Positions 16,602 through 26,440 of a stretch of 64,000 bases of DNA are shown here, piece after piece (the first letter of the stretch is position 1; every line of letters begins with the position of its first letter). Location of the stretch: the NCBI GenBank assembly GCA_039024435.1, contig JBCCQH010000007.1, positions 38,194 to 102,193 on the forward strand, given 5' to 3'. The stretch comes from JBCCQH01 sp039024435 (GTDB taxonomy: Bacteria; Bacteroidota; Bacteroidia; J057; JADKCL01). The notes beneath the pieces were generated by a model. The model was not told where the DNA came from. It saw only the letters and a list, made by a program, of their open reading frames with translations, and did no database searches. A program made the position numbers and the translations under genes.

Positions 16602-19600
16602 CTAGCGCACCAGGGTGACATCGCCGGCGTACTCTTTGTCCGCGATTTTGACGTAGTAATAGTACACCCCATCCGGAACATCATTGCCTTGCTGGTCCTT
16701 TCCGTTCCAGCCTTGTTGCTTGTTGCGCGACTCGTACACCATCACGCCCCAGCGGTCGTACACCTGAATGGTAAAGGGCTGTGAACCCGTGTACTCCACC
16801 AGAAAACGGTCATTGATGTCGTCATCGTTCGGGCTGAAGACATTCGGGATAAACAGATCCGGGGTGATCACGATGTAGGGCCCCTGGATCGCCATCCCGT
16901 GGCAGCCATAAATGTTCGTGGCAATCAGCGTCACGAAGTATTCGCCCGGATCGGTGTAGGTGTGGGCCGGTTCGTATTCCGTCGACACCCGCCCGTCCCC
17001 AAAGTTCCAGTTGAAGACCGTTGCCTCCTGGGTCAAGTTGGTGAACTGGACGTCGGTAGCCGGGAGGTGCATTTCAATCGGCGGGGCTGGATTGCTCGTA
17101 AAGTCGACCTTAGCGGTGTCGAGCACATTGACCGTCACACTGGAAATCGAAGCCGCACAGCCGCCGGTATTGACCACCGTGAGCGTTACATCAAAGCGCC
17201 CGGGCCCTTCGTAGATGTGGGTAGGGAATTCTTCATTTGAGACCGGGGTTCCGTCGCCAAAGTCCCAGATATAGGCAATGGCATCGGTGGCGGTTTGGAT
17301 GAAATTCACCGTATGCGGGACGCAGCCTTCCTCCAGCGAACTCACGTAAGCCGGTTCCGGAGATGGAATCACATTGATCGTCACGGCGGCACTGTCTGAA
17401 CAGCCCCCCTCGGCGATCACGACCGTATAGGTCGTGGTGGTATCCGGCGAAGCCATCGGATTGGCGGTCGTCGGGTCACTCAGACCATTTGGTGGAAACC
17501 AAGTATAAGAGGCACCACCGAGTCCGCCGCTGCTGAACAACTGAACCGAATCCACACTGCAAATCACGCTGGTGTCGGCATCAATGGTGGCGATCATTTC
17601 CGGAATCACCGTCACCAGAACCGAATCAGTAAAGGAACAGTCCGTATAATTCACCGTTAGGTAATACCACGTGCTATTTTCCGGCCAAACCGTCGGGGTC
17701 GGTGAGGTAGGATCATCCATATTGGTCGTCGGCGTCCAATTGTAGGTGATTTGGCTGATCGGCGCACTGTCAGTGGTCGTATAATAATAACTGCCCTGCA
17801 ACTGCACGCTGTCGCTGCCGCAAATCGCGATATTATCGCCCGCCTCCGCAATGGGGGCCGGTTTCACGTAGACCACCGCCGTGTCGGGAGCGCTGGAACA
17901 ACCCCAGTTCGTGGTGGCCACCACGGTGTAGGCCGTCGTGGAATCGGGACTCACAAAGATGTCTTCTAGGAGGTTACTGCCAATGATCCCCACCGTGTCC
18001 TGCCACTCAAACGTGTACGTCGCAGTGGAATCGCCGCCGGCTTGCGCATCGAGGATTGCCGTCTCGCCGAGACAGATTTCCCGGTCCCATCCGGCTTCCA
18101 CCGTCGGAATCGTGTGCACACGCACCTCGACCGAGTCCGCGTAACTGGGACAATCATTCGAATAGACCACCAGACTGTAAACCGTGGTCACCGTGGGATT
18201 CGCAATCGGATTGGCGATCGTGGTGTCACTGAGACCGTTTGAAGGCGACCATTGGTACTCGTAAACCGGGCCAGCATCCGTACCGAAGCCCTGCAAGACC
18301 ACCGAGTCCCCCAGACAGATATCAAAATCGGGCCCGGCCACCGCAACCGGGACCGGATTGACGTGGACAGTCACCGTCGCGAGGGTATCGGTCAAGGTCA
18401 ACTCACTGGAACATCCAGTGGTTGAATCCGTCACCACCAAGGAATAAATCGTTGTCGTGTCCGGTCGCGCACAAGGGGTTGCCGCCGTAGAATCGTTCAA
18501 TCCGACTCCCGGCGACCAATTGTAGCCGTAGAATCCGGAAAGCTGAGAATTGTTGACCACCACGGGGTTCAGCACGACACAGGGAGCGCTGTCCCCGCAC
18601 ATAAAGACGTCGGCGCCCGCATCTACGATGGGTTTGGGCAACTCGGTCACAAAGACCGAATCGGTGTCCGAGACGCACCCATTGACGTCGGTGACAAACA
18701 CATAATACCAAGTACTCGAATCGGGATTGGCGATGGGGTCATCGTCATTGACTGAGTCCAGGCCACAGAAAGTGTAACTCGAATCGCAGTACCAGGAATA
18801 GTAGTACGGCGTCTGGCCGCCCGTCGCGAACGAGGTCAACTGTGCGCCGCCCTCACCTTCACAGAAGGATACATCGGGACCGGCGGTGACATCCGGACGC
18901 GGAATCTGAATGATGGTATCGGTTACTTCCAAAGTACAGCCGTTCAGGTCGGTGATCGTGACCGTGTAGATGCCCGGCATCAAGTTCGTCGCCAGTTGCG
19001 TGGTCTGCACCGGCATGGTGTTCCATTGATAAGTGTAGCCGGGGGTACCGCCACTCGGTACGACCCCGATGGAGCCATCCGGTGTGGTGGACATACAGCC
19101 CATATTTGTGACCACCACCGAGGCAGTAATCGGGGGCGGCTGATTGATCGTCACGAAGGCCGTATCGGTACAGCCAAAGTTATCGGTAACGACCACCGAA
19201 TACAGGCCGGCGGCGAGTCCGGTTGCTGTCGGAGTGGTCTGCCCGTTGCTCCAAAAGAAGGTGTAGGGACCGGTACCGCCGCTGGCGACCGCCGAGGCGG
19301 TTCCGTCCGCGCTGCCGAAACAGAGCGCATTGGTCGAGGCGTCGATGGCAGCGGTCGGCCGCGGTTCATTTCCAACGGTCACCTGAGCAAAGCCCTCACA
19401 CCCGTTCAGGTCGGTGATGGTGACATTGTACACGCCGGGCAATAGGTTGACCGCAGTTTGGGTAGTTTGCACCGGATTCGAGTTCCACTGGTAGGTAAAT
19501 CCACCTACACCGCCAAATGAGGTTACGGTCGCGGTACCGGTAGGATCGCCGCAGGTCGCATTCGTGGAGTTGGTGGAGGAAATGATGGGCGGCGGTTGAG

Positions 19601-22600
19601 AAACGGCAGTGGTTGCCGAATCGACGCAGCCATTCGTATCGGTGACCACGACGGTGTAGCTTCCGGTGGGAAGGTTGGATGCGGTCGGTGTATTCTGCAC
19701 TGGATTCGTATTCCAGGTGTAGCTGTAGCCGGGGGTGCCGCCCGACACTGCTACCGAAACACTGCCGTCGGTGCCAAGGAAACAGGATGTCGAAGCCGAA
19801 CTCGGTACCAGGGCGAGGGCCGGAGGCTGAAGGATCGCGATGGTATCGACCCGGTCGCATACCAAATACCCCAGGGTGCCACCGGCAGGGGTAAAGGCGG
19901 TGTCGGTCACAGTGACAGTGTAGATTCCGGCGGGAAGGTTGTTGATCGTAGCCCCCACGCCGCTGTTGGACCAGGTGTAGCCGTAGTTGCCATTGCCGCC
20001 ACTGGCCTGGGCCGTAGCGGAACCGGCGGAGTCACCGAAGCACAAGTTGTCGACGCTGGTGATGGCATTGTTGAGCGGAGTCGGTTCTCCCACAACCGCA
20101 GAATCGATTGCGGTACAGGTGGAAACCGTGACCGGTTGCGGACCGGTGATGCGGATATTGTTCACCGCAATTGAGGGATCGTTGCCGTTTCCATCGTCGT
20201 TATTGGTCCAGTTGAAACCAATTTGCAAGTCCGGAATGTTGTTGCAGGAAGCGGGCAGTACGGCGGTGAAGTTGGTCCATTGGCCCTGCCCCGGATTGCA
20301 AGTTGCGCTCTTGATGCTCGGGGTCAGGACTTGCCAGCCGTTGCCGTCGTTGAAGAGGAGGGAGGCATTGTCCAAGAGGGCGTCGCCGACCGAGATGTAA
20401 TCAAAGGTCAACGTCAGCCCGGTGTAACCCGTCGTATTAATGAAAGGCGATTCGGCTCGCATGTTCGTTTCGGGGCAAGGCCCCACGCCGCAGAGGCCCC
20501 CTCGCTCGTACACCGCACCGCCAAAAGGATTGGCGAGGCTGGTGATGTGCAGGGTGCGGTCATTGTTATTGCTGGTGCCGCAGCCGGGAGGCAGTACCCC
20601 GCCTTCGTCATCGGAGATGGTCCAGAAGTTGCGCTCGGTGCCATTGGGTCCCGTGGCCACATTCAGCGTCCATGGCGAATTGCCTTCGAAATCTTCGTAA
20701 TAAAGCGAGACCGAATCGGCCCCGAAGCAGGTGTCGGTGACTTCCAGGACGTAAGTGCCCGCAGTGAGATTGGTCACCGAATCCGAGGTCGCGTTGATGG
20801 GGGACCAGGAATAGCTGTAGTTGCCGTGGCCACCGGTGATGGTAGAGGCAACGATCCCCGTCGCGTCACCATTACAAGCCGCATCGTACACAGTAAAAGC
20901 GAAGTTGACTGCCGTCGGCTCGGTAATTTCAATGCTGTCGCTGATCGCACAGCCGAAGGTATCGGTCACAGTGATGAAATAGGTGCCCGCAATCAGGCCG
21001 GAGATGTCTTCGTTGGCCGAGTTAAAACCGCCCGGGCCGCTCCAGGAATAGATGTAGGGCGGCGAGTCGCCGGTGACGGTGAGTTCCACCGCGCCATCCG
21101 CGCCGCCATTGCAGCAGACATCGGTTCCGATCAGGTTCGTCCAGAGCGGCGACGGCGGCTGGGTCACCTCTACGCTGTCCATGGACATGCAGCCTGCGGA
21201 ATCGGTCACGGTGACGAAATAGGTGCCGGCAAACAAGTTCGCGATGTCCTCGGTGGCGGCATTGTAGCCATTGGGTCCGGTCCAGGCGATGGTAAATGGT
21301 GCGAGCCCATTGGTGATCGTCATGTCCACCGCACCGGTTGAATTTCCGTAGCAGAGCACCGGTGTTTCCACAAAGCTCAACTGGGGCGGGAAACTGACCG
21401 TGACATTCATGGTGTCCATGTCCACGCAGTTGCTCTGTGTATTGGTCACCGTGAGGATGTATTGTTGGTTCAGTACGGTCGGTCCCGGATTGTTGATGTT
21501 CAGGATGGGATTGCCCGAGGTAGAGTCGTTGAGGAAGATCCCGGGCGTCCAGAGATAGACCTCATTTGGCCCGCCTACGCCCCCCAGGGTATCGGTGCCC
21601 GAAGTGCAAAACAGCAAATCGGGGCCAGCATCCGCAATGGGAATCGGCGGTACGGTGACCGAATCGGTGATGGTCGTACTGCAACCGATGGAGTCGGTCA
21701 TGGTAAGGGTATACCCGTAGGTTCCCGGCCCAGGGTAAATGTGGGTAAAGCAAGAGTCCACACTGTTGAGCCCGCCCTGGCCCGACCATTGATAGGTAAA
21801 TGGGGGAATGCCGGCAAAAGGCAGCGCACATATACTTATGGTATCGCACCGGGGAGGTTGCGGATTGGCCGCCACCAGAGGAGCGCTCACCACAATCGTC
21901 ACCGTAAACTGCGAAAATCCAAAGTTGGGACAAGCATTGTCCTGCATTTCCACCAGGAAACTGAAGGTTCCCGGGGTGGTGGGTGTCCAGCAAAAGGTCA
22001 CGCTCGGGTTTTGCCCGATGATCGTATCGGTATTGGTGGGATTGCCCGTTTCGAAAAATGTACCACCGGGAATCCCGTTGTTCCACCAGATAGTCACGGT
22101 ATCCTGGGTATTGGGGTCAATCACCGGAATGTCGAGGCACAAGTTGCTGTTGACGCAAGTCCCGACAAATATCCCGGTCGCGGAGCCGCCCGAACCCACT
22201 CCATTTTGGATGTTGGCGACGGAGTTTACCACCGGAACCTGGTTGGAGGGACAGGGGATCACGTTGATCTGCATGTCCCGCACGATGTTGTTGATGACCT
22301 GTCCGTTGCGCCACTCCTGCACGTAGACGCACATCACGCCGACCTCGATGTTGCCGGGGTTGGGAATGAAGCTAATGTCACCGGAGATGGGGTTGACATT
22401 GACCGTCCAGCTCGCCCCCATAGGAGCAGTGGGGGAGAAGCCTGGATTGTAGTTGACCTGAGTTCCATTTGCGTCGGTGAAGCACGGGCCGAGCGAGTAA
22501 GACAGAGAATCGCCGTCCGGGTCGACTGCGCCCTGGTTAAAGGTAAAGGGCTGGCTCTCGCACACGTAAGGCACCGGGGGATTGGTGAACTGCGGAGAGT

Positions 22601-23120
22601 TGTTGCAGACCTGCAGCGAAGTGTTCACTGAGAGCTGCGTAGTCCCGATGCCCTGGTTGGCCGCCCCCGAGGTAATGCCCCCGTTGCGGTTTTGACCGGT
22701 CCATTCAATGTTGTAACTGCTACAATTTGTGTTGCAAATATCAAAGTCCCCGTACCGGTAATACTCTTCCACTCCGCGAATATTGGACCCGGGGTTGTTG
22801 CATTGCGTTACGGTTCCGGGACAGACGGGGGTTACTTCACTGACGAACCAGCAGTTGGTGGAGCCGTTGTTGTTGCAGGGCGTCCAATTGCCGATCTGTT
22901 GGGGTGGGGTACATCCGGGGCCTCCATTCCAGTTGAAGGTCATGATGCTGACGCCTTGTGCGCCACCGCAGTCTCGGTAGACACGGTGATTGACGCGGAT
23001 CGTACAGTTATTGATGCAGGTGTAGGTGATGTCTACCCCCATAAGGTGGGTTGCTTTCGCCGGTTCCCAGGCGATTGACAGCAACAAAAACAAGCCAAAA
23101 AACAGGAAAAATCTTTTCAA
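16602..23120 (-). CDS. giant SprB/PKD-repeat surface protein, T9SS type B
   Basis: 2172-residue exported protein, probably a surface adhesin or gliding-type filament. Translation starts at a TTG giving the signal peptide MKRFFLFFGLFLLLSIAW. After an N-terminal THLMGVDITY domain (about 25-420) come at least eight SprB-like repeats of about 75 residues (CxGxxxG...GTYxVTVTDxxGC). One is interrupted by a jelly-roll-like domain at about 805-992. Six or so Cys-containing Ig-like repeats (AGPDxxxCxGD...) follow, then two PKD domains (WDFGDGTP, WNFGDGR). The C-terminus FIPNVFSPNDDDIND...GVYYYYVKI is the CHU_C/type B T9SS domain. No SprF-like partner lies beside it. A LytS/LytTR pair is encoded just upstream on the same strand. 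Confidence 0.93.
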   Translation of the reverse strand: MKRFFLFFGLFLLLSIAWEPAKATHLMGVDITYTCINNCTIRVNHRVYRDCGGAQGVSIMTFNWNGGPGCTPPQQIGNWTPCNNNGSTNCWFVSEVTPVCPGTVTQCNNPGSNIRGVEEYYRYGDFDICNTNCSSYNIEWTGQNRNGGITSGAANQGIGTTQLSVNTSLQVCNNSPQFTNPPVPYVCESQPFTFNQGAVDPDGDSLSYSLGPCFTDANGTQVNYNPGFSPTAPMGASWTVNVNPISGDISFIPNPGNIEVGVMCVYVQEWRNGQVINNIVRDMQINVIPCPSNQVPVVNSVANIQNGVGSGGSATGIFVGTCVNSNLCLDIPVIDPNTQDTVTIWWNNGIPGGTFFETGNPTNTDTIIGQNPSVTFCWTPTTPGTFSFLVEMQDNACPNFGFSQFTVTIVVSAPLVAANPQPPRCDTISICALPFAGIPPFTYQWSGQGGLNSVDSCFTHIYPGPGTYGYTLTMTDSIGCSTTITDSVTVPPIPIADAGPDLLFCTSGTDTLGGVGGPNEVYLWTPGIFLNDSTSGNPILNINNPGPTVLNQQYILTVTNTQSNCVDMDTMNVTVSFPPQLSFVETPVLCYGNSTGAVDMTITNGLAPFTIAWTGPNGYNAATEDIANLFAGTYFVTVTDSAGCMSMDSVEVTQPPSPLWTNLIGTDVCCNGGADGAVELTVTGDSPPYIYSWSGPGGFNSANEDISGLIAGTYFITVTDTFGCAISDSIEITEPTAVNFAFTVYDAACNGDATGIVASTITGGHGNYSYSWSPINATSDSVTNLTAGTYVLEVTDTCFGADSVSLYYEDFEGNSPWTLNVATGPNGTERNFWTISDDEGGVLPPGCGTSNNNDRTLHITSLANPFGGAVYERGGLCGVGPCPETNMRAESPFINTTGYTGLTLTFDYISVGDALLDNASLLFNDGNGWQVLTPSIKSATCNPGQGQWTNFTAVLPASCNNIPDLQIGFNWTNNDDGNGNDPSIAVNNIRITGPQPVTVSTCTAIDSAVVGEPTPLNNAITSVDNLCFGDSAGSATAQASGGNGNYGYTWSNSGVGATINNLPAGIYTVTVTDTAFTPAGGTLGYLVCDRVDTIAILQPPALALVPSSASTSCFLGTDGSVSVAVSGGTPGYSYTWNTNPVQNTPTASNLPTGSYTVVVTDTNGCVDSATTAVSQPPPIISSTNSTNATCGDPTGTATVTSFGGVGGFTYQWNSNPVQTTQTAVNLLPGVYNVTITDLNGCEGFAQVTVGNEPRPTAAIDASTNALCFGSADGTASAVASGGTGPYTFFWSNGQTTPTATGLAAGLYSVVVTDNFGCTDTAFVTINQPPPITASVVVTNMGCMSTTPDGSIGVVPSGGTPGYTYQWNTMPVQTTQLATNLMPGIYTVTITDLNGCTLEVTDTIIQIPRPDVTAGPDVSFCEGEGGAQLTSFATGGQTPYYYSWYCDSSYTFCGLDSVNDDDPIANPDSSTWYYVFVTDVNGCVSDTDSVFVTELPKPIVDAGADVFMCGDSAPCVVLNPVVVNNSQLSGFYGYNWSPGVGLNDSTAATPCARPDTTTIYSLVVTDSTTGCSSELTLTDTLATVTVHVNPVPVAVAGPDFDICLGDSVVLQGFGTDAGPVYEYQWSPSNGLSDTTIANPIANPTVTTVYSLVVYSNDCPSYADSVEVRVHTIPTVEAGWDREICLGETAILDAQAGGDSTATYTFEWQDTVGIIGSNLLEDIFVSPDSTTAYTVVATTNWGCSSAPDTAVVYVKPAPIAEAGDNIAICGSDSVQLQGSYYYTTTDSAPISQITYNWTPTTNMDDPTSPTPTVWPENSTWYYLTVNYTDCSFTDSVLVTVIPEMIATIDADTSVICSVDSVQLFSSGGLGGASYTWFPPNGLSDPTTANPMASPDTTTTYTVVIAEGGCSDSAAVTINVIPSPEPAYVSSLEEGCVPHTVNFIQTATDAIAYIWDFGDGTPVSNEEFPTHIYEGPGRFDVTLTVVNTGGCAASISSVTVNVLDTAKVDFTSNPAPPIEMHLPATDVQFTNLTQEATVFNWNFGDGRVSTEYEPAHTYTDPGEYFVTLIATNIYGCHGMAIQGPYIVITPDLFIPNVFSPNDDDINDRFLVEYTGSQPFTIQVYDRWGVMVYESRNKQQGWNGKDQQGNDVPDGVYYYYVKIADKEYAGDVTLVR

Positions 23121-23311
23121 CAGGTTAAATTTTTTTGAGCGTTGCCGGCTACGAGTAAAAGACCCTTAATATAAGCATTATTTTGTGGCATAACCTATCC
23201 TCCCGTCAATCCGCCGACAGGATCAGAACTTCCCTGGTTTTCCGTGGCGGAAGCGTCGGGGGGCAATCAGTTAGGGCGGTAAACAGGGACCTGAATGCTT
23301 TTAGGGCGCAG

Positions 23312-24019
23312 TTAAGTATCACTCCAAACTTGCAATACCCTGTCTTTCAGCGTTCGCCCAATCGGAAGCTTGCGGTCCTGCAGTCCGGCCTGGTTTCCCT
23401 CGATGAAACGGATCTCCTTGAGTGCCACGATGTAGGACTTGTGGATGCGGATAAAATCGGGGGTGGGTAGGGTCGCTTCTAAATTTTTAAGAGAAAACAG
23501 CGTGAAGAAACATTACAGGGCAGTGTAGATGCGCACGTATTCTTTCCAGCCTTCGATGAAAATGATTTCGTCGAAGCGAATTTTGACCAGGCGTCCGTCT
23601 GCTTTGATGATGAGGCGGCTGCTTTCCGCATCCGCGTTTGCGGGGGTTCCCTGGCGGAAGTGGATCAGCTCGTGGGCTTTGTTAACCGCCTTCAGAAAGC
23701 GGTCGTAGGGGAAGGGTTTGATCAGGTAATCCACCGCATCCAGGTCAAATGCTTCTGGCGCGTACTGCTGGTAGGCGGTGGTAAAAATGGTCACCGGGGG
23801 CTGAAACAAGCTTTTTAAAAAATCGGTTCCGCGTAAGCGCGGCATCTGAATATCGAGGAACATCAGGTCGACCCCGCCTTCGTCCAGGCGTTCCAGCGCC
23901 GCGGTGGCGTTGGGGAAGCGTCCTGCCAATTGCAAATGGGGCGTCTGCTGGACGTACTCTTCCAGCAGGTCCAGGGCCAGGGCTTCGTCATCGACGAGGA
24001 TACAGGATATGGTTCTCAT
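23312..24019 (-). pseudogene. LytTR response regulator split by an in-frame stop
   Basis: Receiver domain (residues 1-120, phospho-acceptor Asp56 in FLDIQMP, Lys in KPFPYDRF) followed by a LytTR DNA-binding domain. A TAA at 23513-23515 ends the product at 168 residues, after IEGWKEYVRIYTAL. The same frame continues without a shift into FSLKNLEATLPTPDFIRIHKSYIVAL and ends at 23312, giving 235 residues, the normal family length. The stop thus removes most of the LytTR domain. It may be a real nonsense mutation or a base-call error. Start overlaps the kinase stop by four bases. Confidence 0.85.
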
Positions 24020-25080
24020 GACACTTCAAATTGCAGGTCCACCCGAAATCTGTGCGGTTCTTCGGTGATCTCCAGGCGGTTTTTGCCGGGATAATTGAGT
24101 TCCAATCGCTTGCGTACATTGCTCAGCCCGATGCCGCCCACTTCGTCTTTGACTTGGTCGGCCGGATCGCGCGTGTTTTCGATGCGGAAGTTGATCTGCG
24201 AACCCTCATTGCGCACCCAGATTTTCACAAAGGCAGCCGGATTGTGGTCGAGATCGGCATGCTTGAGACTGTTTTCGACCAGGGGGATGAGTAGCATGGG
24301 TTCGATCAGCAGGTTTGGATCGGTGATTTCTTCAGAAAAGGAAATCGGATAGGGTGCGGTGCGCTTGATCTGGAAGACTTCAATAAAGAGGCGGTTGTGA
24401 GCGATGTCTTCCCCGAGGGCAACCCGCTCTTCCCGACAATCATACAGCACGTAGCGCAGTAGATGGGACAGTTTCAGAATCATCTCCGGAGCCCGATCAC
24501 TTTTTCGGTAGGCCAGCGAGTAGATATTGTTCAGCGTATTGAAGAGGAAGTGGGGATTGATCTGAGCCTTGAGGTAGTCCAGTTGGGCCTCGGTTTTTTC
24601 CCGAGCCAATTGTTCCAGGCTGCGCTCGGAGTCGGAGCGCATTTGAGAAATTTTGGTGAAGGCACTGAGCACCAGCACCCCAAAGGTGGCCAGCCACGCC
24701 AGGATGTAGGTGCCATAGGGTAGGTTGAGCGCGGAACTGACCGAAAAAATATCGATGTGGAAAGCCTGGATGATTTCTACCAGGCCGCTGCGAAGTCCAG
24801 CAGTAACAATCGACAAACCGGCTGCCGCCAGGACGTAGAGCGCGTACCGGCCCCGGGCAAATATCCGCGGGACCAGGATCTGCGAATTGACGTAGAAAGT
24901 AATCGCGAGAAAAACCCCGGCGATCACCGTGGCCAGCAAAGCCAGGCCCACCGAGGTCACCGAAGAACGGATCGCCACCGAAAAAATTGCGAAGGTGAGC
25001 CAACCACTGATGTGGAGGAGGCGGATCAATTGTATGCGGGTAAGGGCGAACATCTGTCTTCCCAATCTGGCAAAAGCCAC
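24016..25080 (-). CDS. LytS-type sensor histidine kinase
   Basis: 354 residues. Four membrane segments lie between about residues 18 and 145. The His_kinase domain follows: phospho-acceptor His177 in INPHFLFNTLNN, then the ATPase boxes PLVENSLKHADL and GGIGLSNVRKRLEL. No periplasmic sensor domain is visible, so sensing probably occurs in the membrane. It overlaps the LytTR regulator gene by four bases (ATGA) and forms a two-component pair with it. An alternative start at Met10 (25053) is equally plausible. The pair lies directly upstream of the giant surface protein gene, a possible target. Confidence 0.9.
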   Translation of the reverse strand: MAFARLGRQMFALTRIQLIRLLHISGWLTFAIFSVAIRSSVTSVGLALLATVIAGVFLAITFYVNSQILVPRIFARGRYALYVLAAAGLSIVTAGLRSGLVEIIQAFHIDIFSVSSALNLPYGTYILAWLATFGVLVLSAFTKISQMRSDSERSLEQLAREKTEAQLDYLKAQINPHFLFNTLNNIYSLAYRKSDRAPEMILKLSHLLRYVLYDCREERVALGEDIAHNRLFIEVFQIKRTAPYPISFSEEITDPNLLIEPMLLIPLVENSLKHADLDHNPAAFVKIWVRNEGSQINFRIENTRDPADQVKDEVGGIGLSNVRKRLELNYPGKNRLEITEEPHRFRVDLQFEVS

Positions 25081-25157
25081 GGATTTAAGCTAACTTTTTC
25101 AAGCAAAGTCGCCCGGCGATCAACGAACGGTAGTCGGGGAGGATGGACCCGCCCAAT

Positions 25158-25197
25158 CCGGAATAAGTGTTGCAGCATCCGGCAATTGTGTTAGCCG
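25158..25197 (+). promoter_or_regulatory. tandem AraC-type operator upstream of the regulator gene
   Basis: Two direct repeats, TCCGGAATAAGTGTTGCAG and TCCGGCAATTGTGTTAGCC, have a 21-bp period (GTGTT at 25168 and 25189). The second unit ends about 20 bases before the TACTTTTG promoter element. The same arrangement occurs upstream of the neighbouring SDR gene. Confidence 0.55.
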
Positions 25198-25214
25198 GTG
25201 TGACGGCGTCCTCC

Positions 25215-25222
25215 TACTTTTG
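25215..25222 (+). promoter_or_regulatory. -7 promoter element TACTTTTG of the AraC gene
   Basis: Exact TAnnTTTG match, 22 bases after the second GTGTT of the tandem operator. It gives a leader of about 85 bases to the ATG at 25314. Confidence 0.45.
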
Positions 25223-25313
25223 TCATTGGCGGCGGACAATTGATTTGTGAAGCCTGCCGTCGCACCACGTAGGATCAAATTTGAACGCCGCTAAACCAGC
25301 AATATCATCGATC

Positions 25314-26222
25314 ATGGCCCAGGACATCATCCGTATTGAATCCATCTCGCAGTTGCATCAGGCACTTGGCTTGCCCAAGCCGCAGCATCCCCTCATCAGC
25401 GTTATCGACGTAGCGGCCCTGCAGGGCAAGAACAAACCGGTGGGTGTACGCTACACCAATGATTTCTACATGATCAGCAAGAAAGACGGCGGTTGCGGCA
25501 TGTTGTACGGGCGGAATTACTACGACTTCGAAGAGGGGGTGTTGCTGTTCACCGCACCCAATCAAGTGATCACCTCGACGGGCAATACGGTGCAATCCAC
25601 CGGATGGATGCTGTTTTTTCATCCTGATCTCCTGCGGGGCAGTAATTTGGGCCAAAGCATGTCCCGCTACACGTTTTTCTCCTACGATGTCCACGAAGCC
25701 CTGCACATGTCCGAAAAGGAAGAGCAAATCCTCGACGACATCATCCAGAAGATCGAGTACGAGTATCACCAAAACATCGACAGCCACAGCCAGAGCCTGT
25801 TCGTGTCCAGCATCGAATTGTTGCTGAATTACTCGATGCGGTTCTACGAGCGCCAGTTCCACACCCGCGCCCGCCACAACGAAGACATGGTCACCAAGGT
25901 TGAGTCCAGCCTACAGACGTATTACACCCAAGGTTTGCAGTTGAAATCGGGCACGCCCTCGGTGGGCTACATCGCCGATCAGGTCAATTTGTCCCCGAAT
26001 TACCTGAGCGACTTGCTCAAAAAGGAAACCGGCCGCAATGCGAAGGAGCATATCAACCATTTTGTGGTGGAGCAAGCCAAAACCCTCCTGCTCACTCGCT
26101 CCGACAATGTGAGTAGCATCGCTTACGACCTGGGCTTTAACTATCCGCATTACTTCAGCCGAATGTTCAAGCAACAGACCGGCATGACCCCGCAGCAATA
26201 CCGCGAAACCGATCTCAATTGA
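25314..26222 (+). CDS. AraC family transcriptional regulator
   Basis: 302 residues. An N-terminal cupin-like sensing domain (about 1-180; YTNDFYMISKKDGGCGMLYGR, LFTAPNQVI) precedes a C-terminal AraC double helix-turn-helix. The two recognition regions are VGYIADQVNLSPNYLSDLLKK and VSSIAYDLGFNYPHYFSRMFK. The MAQDIIRIESI start is preferred over the TTG at 25281. The tandem 21-bp operator upstream of this gene and of the SDR gene suggests that it regulates itself and its neighbour. The ligand is unknown. Confidence 0.92.
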   Translation: MAQDIIRIESISQLHQALGLPKPQHPLISVIDVAALQGKNKPVGVRYTNDFYMISKKDGGCGMLYGRNYYDFEEGVLLFTAPNQVITSTGNTVQSTGWMLFFHPDLLRGSNLGQSMSRYTFFSYDVHEALHMSEKEEQILDDIIQKIEYEYHQNIDSHSQSLFVSSIELLLNYSMRFYERQFHTRARHNEDMVTKVESSLQTYYTQGLQLKSGTPSVGYIADQVNLSPNYLSDLLKKETGRNAKEHINHFVVEQAKTLLLTRSDNVSSIAYDLGFNYPHYFSRMFKQQTGMTPQQYRETDLN

Positions 26223-26247
26223 AAGGCGGACCCGCCCGGGCAAATGT

Positions 26248-26279
26248 CGCGGTGGAGGAACCCTGGTTCCCCCACCGCG
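26248..26279 (+). terminator. hairpin terminator after the AraC gene
   Basis: The 8-bp stem CGCGGTGG with CCACCGCG has a nested GGAA/TTCC pair inside. It separates the AraC gene from the SDR promoter, so the SDR is not simply read through. Confidence 0.6.
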
Positions 26280-26307
26280 CATCCTTTTTACCCCCCCAGG
26301 ATCCCGA

Positions 26308-26343
26308 TCCGGAAAAAGTGTTGCAGGACCGGTAAAAAGTGTT
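26308..26343 (+). promoter_or_regulatory. tandem AraC-type operator upstream of the SDR gene
   Basis: Direct repeats TCCGGAAAAAGTGTTGCAG and CCGGTAAAAAGTGTT place GTGTT at 26318 and 26339, again a 21-bp period. The sequence matches the operator at 25158 closely. TTTCTTTG at 26367-26374, one mismatch from TAnnTTTG, follows at a similar distance. Confidence 0.55.
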
Positions 26344-26440
26344 CAAGATTCTGTGCGTAGCGCACTTTCTTTGTAGCGTAGGATTTGATCAAGCCTCGAT
26401 TTTGAATCCACCCCATACATCCTCTTTTAAACACAAGAAC

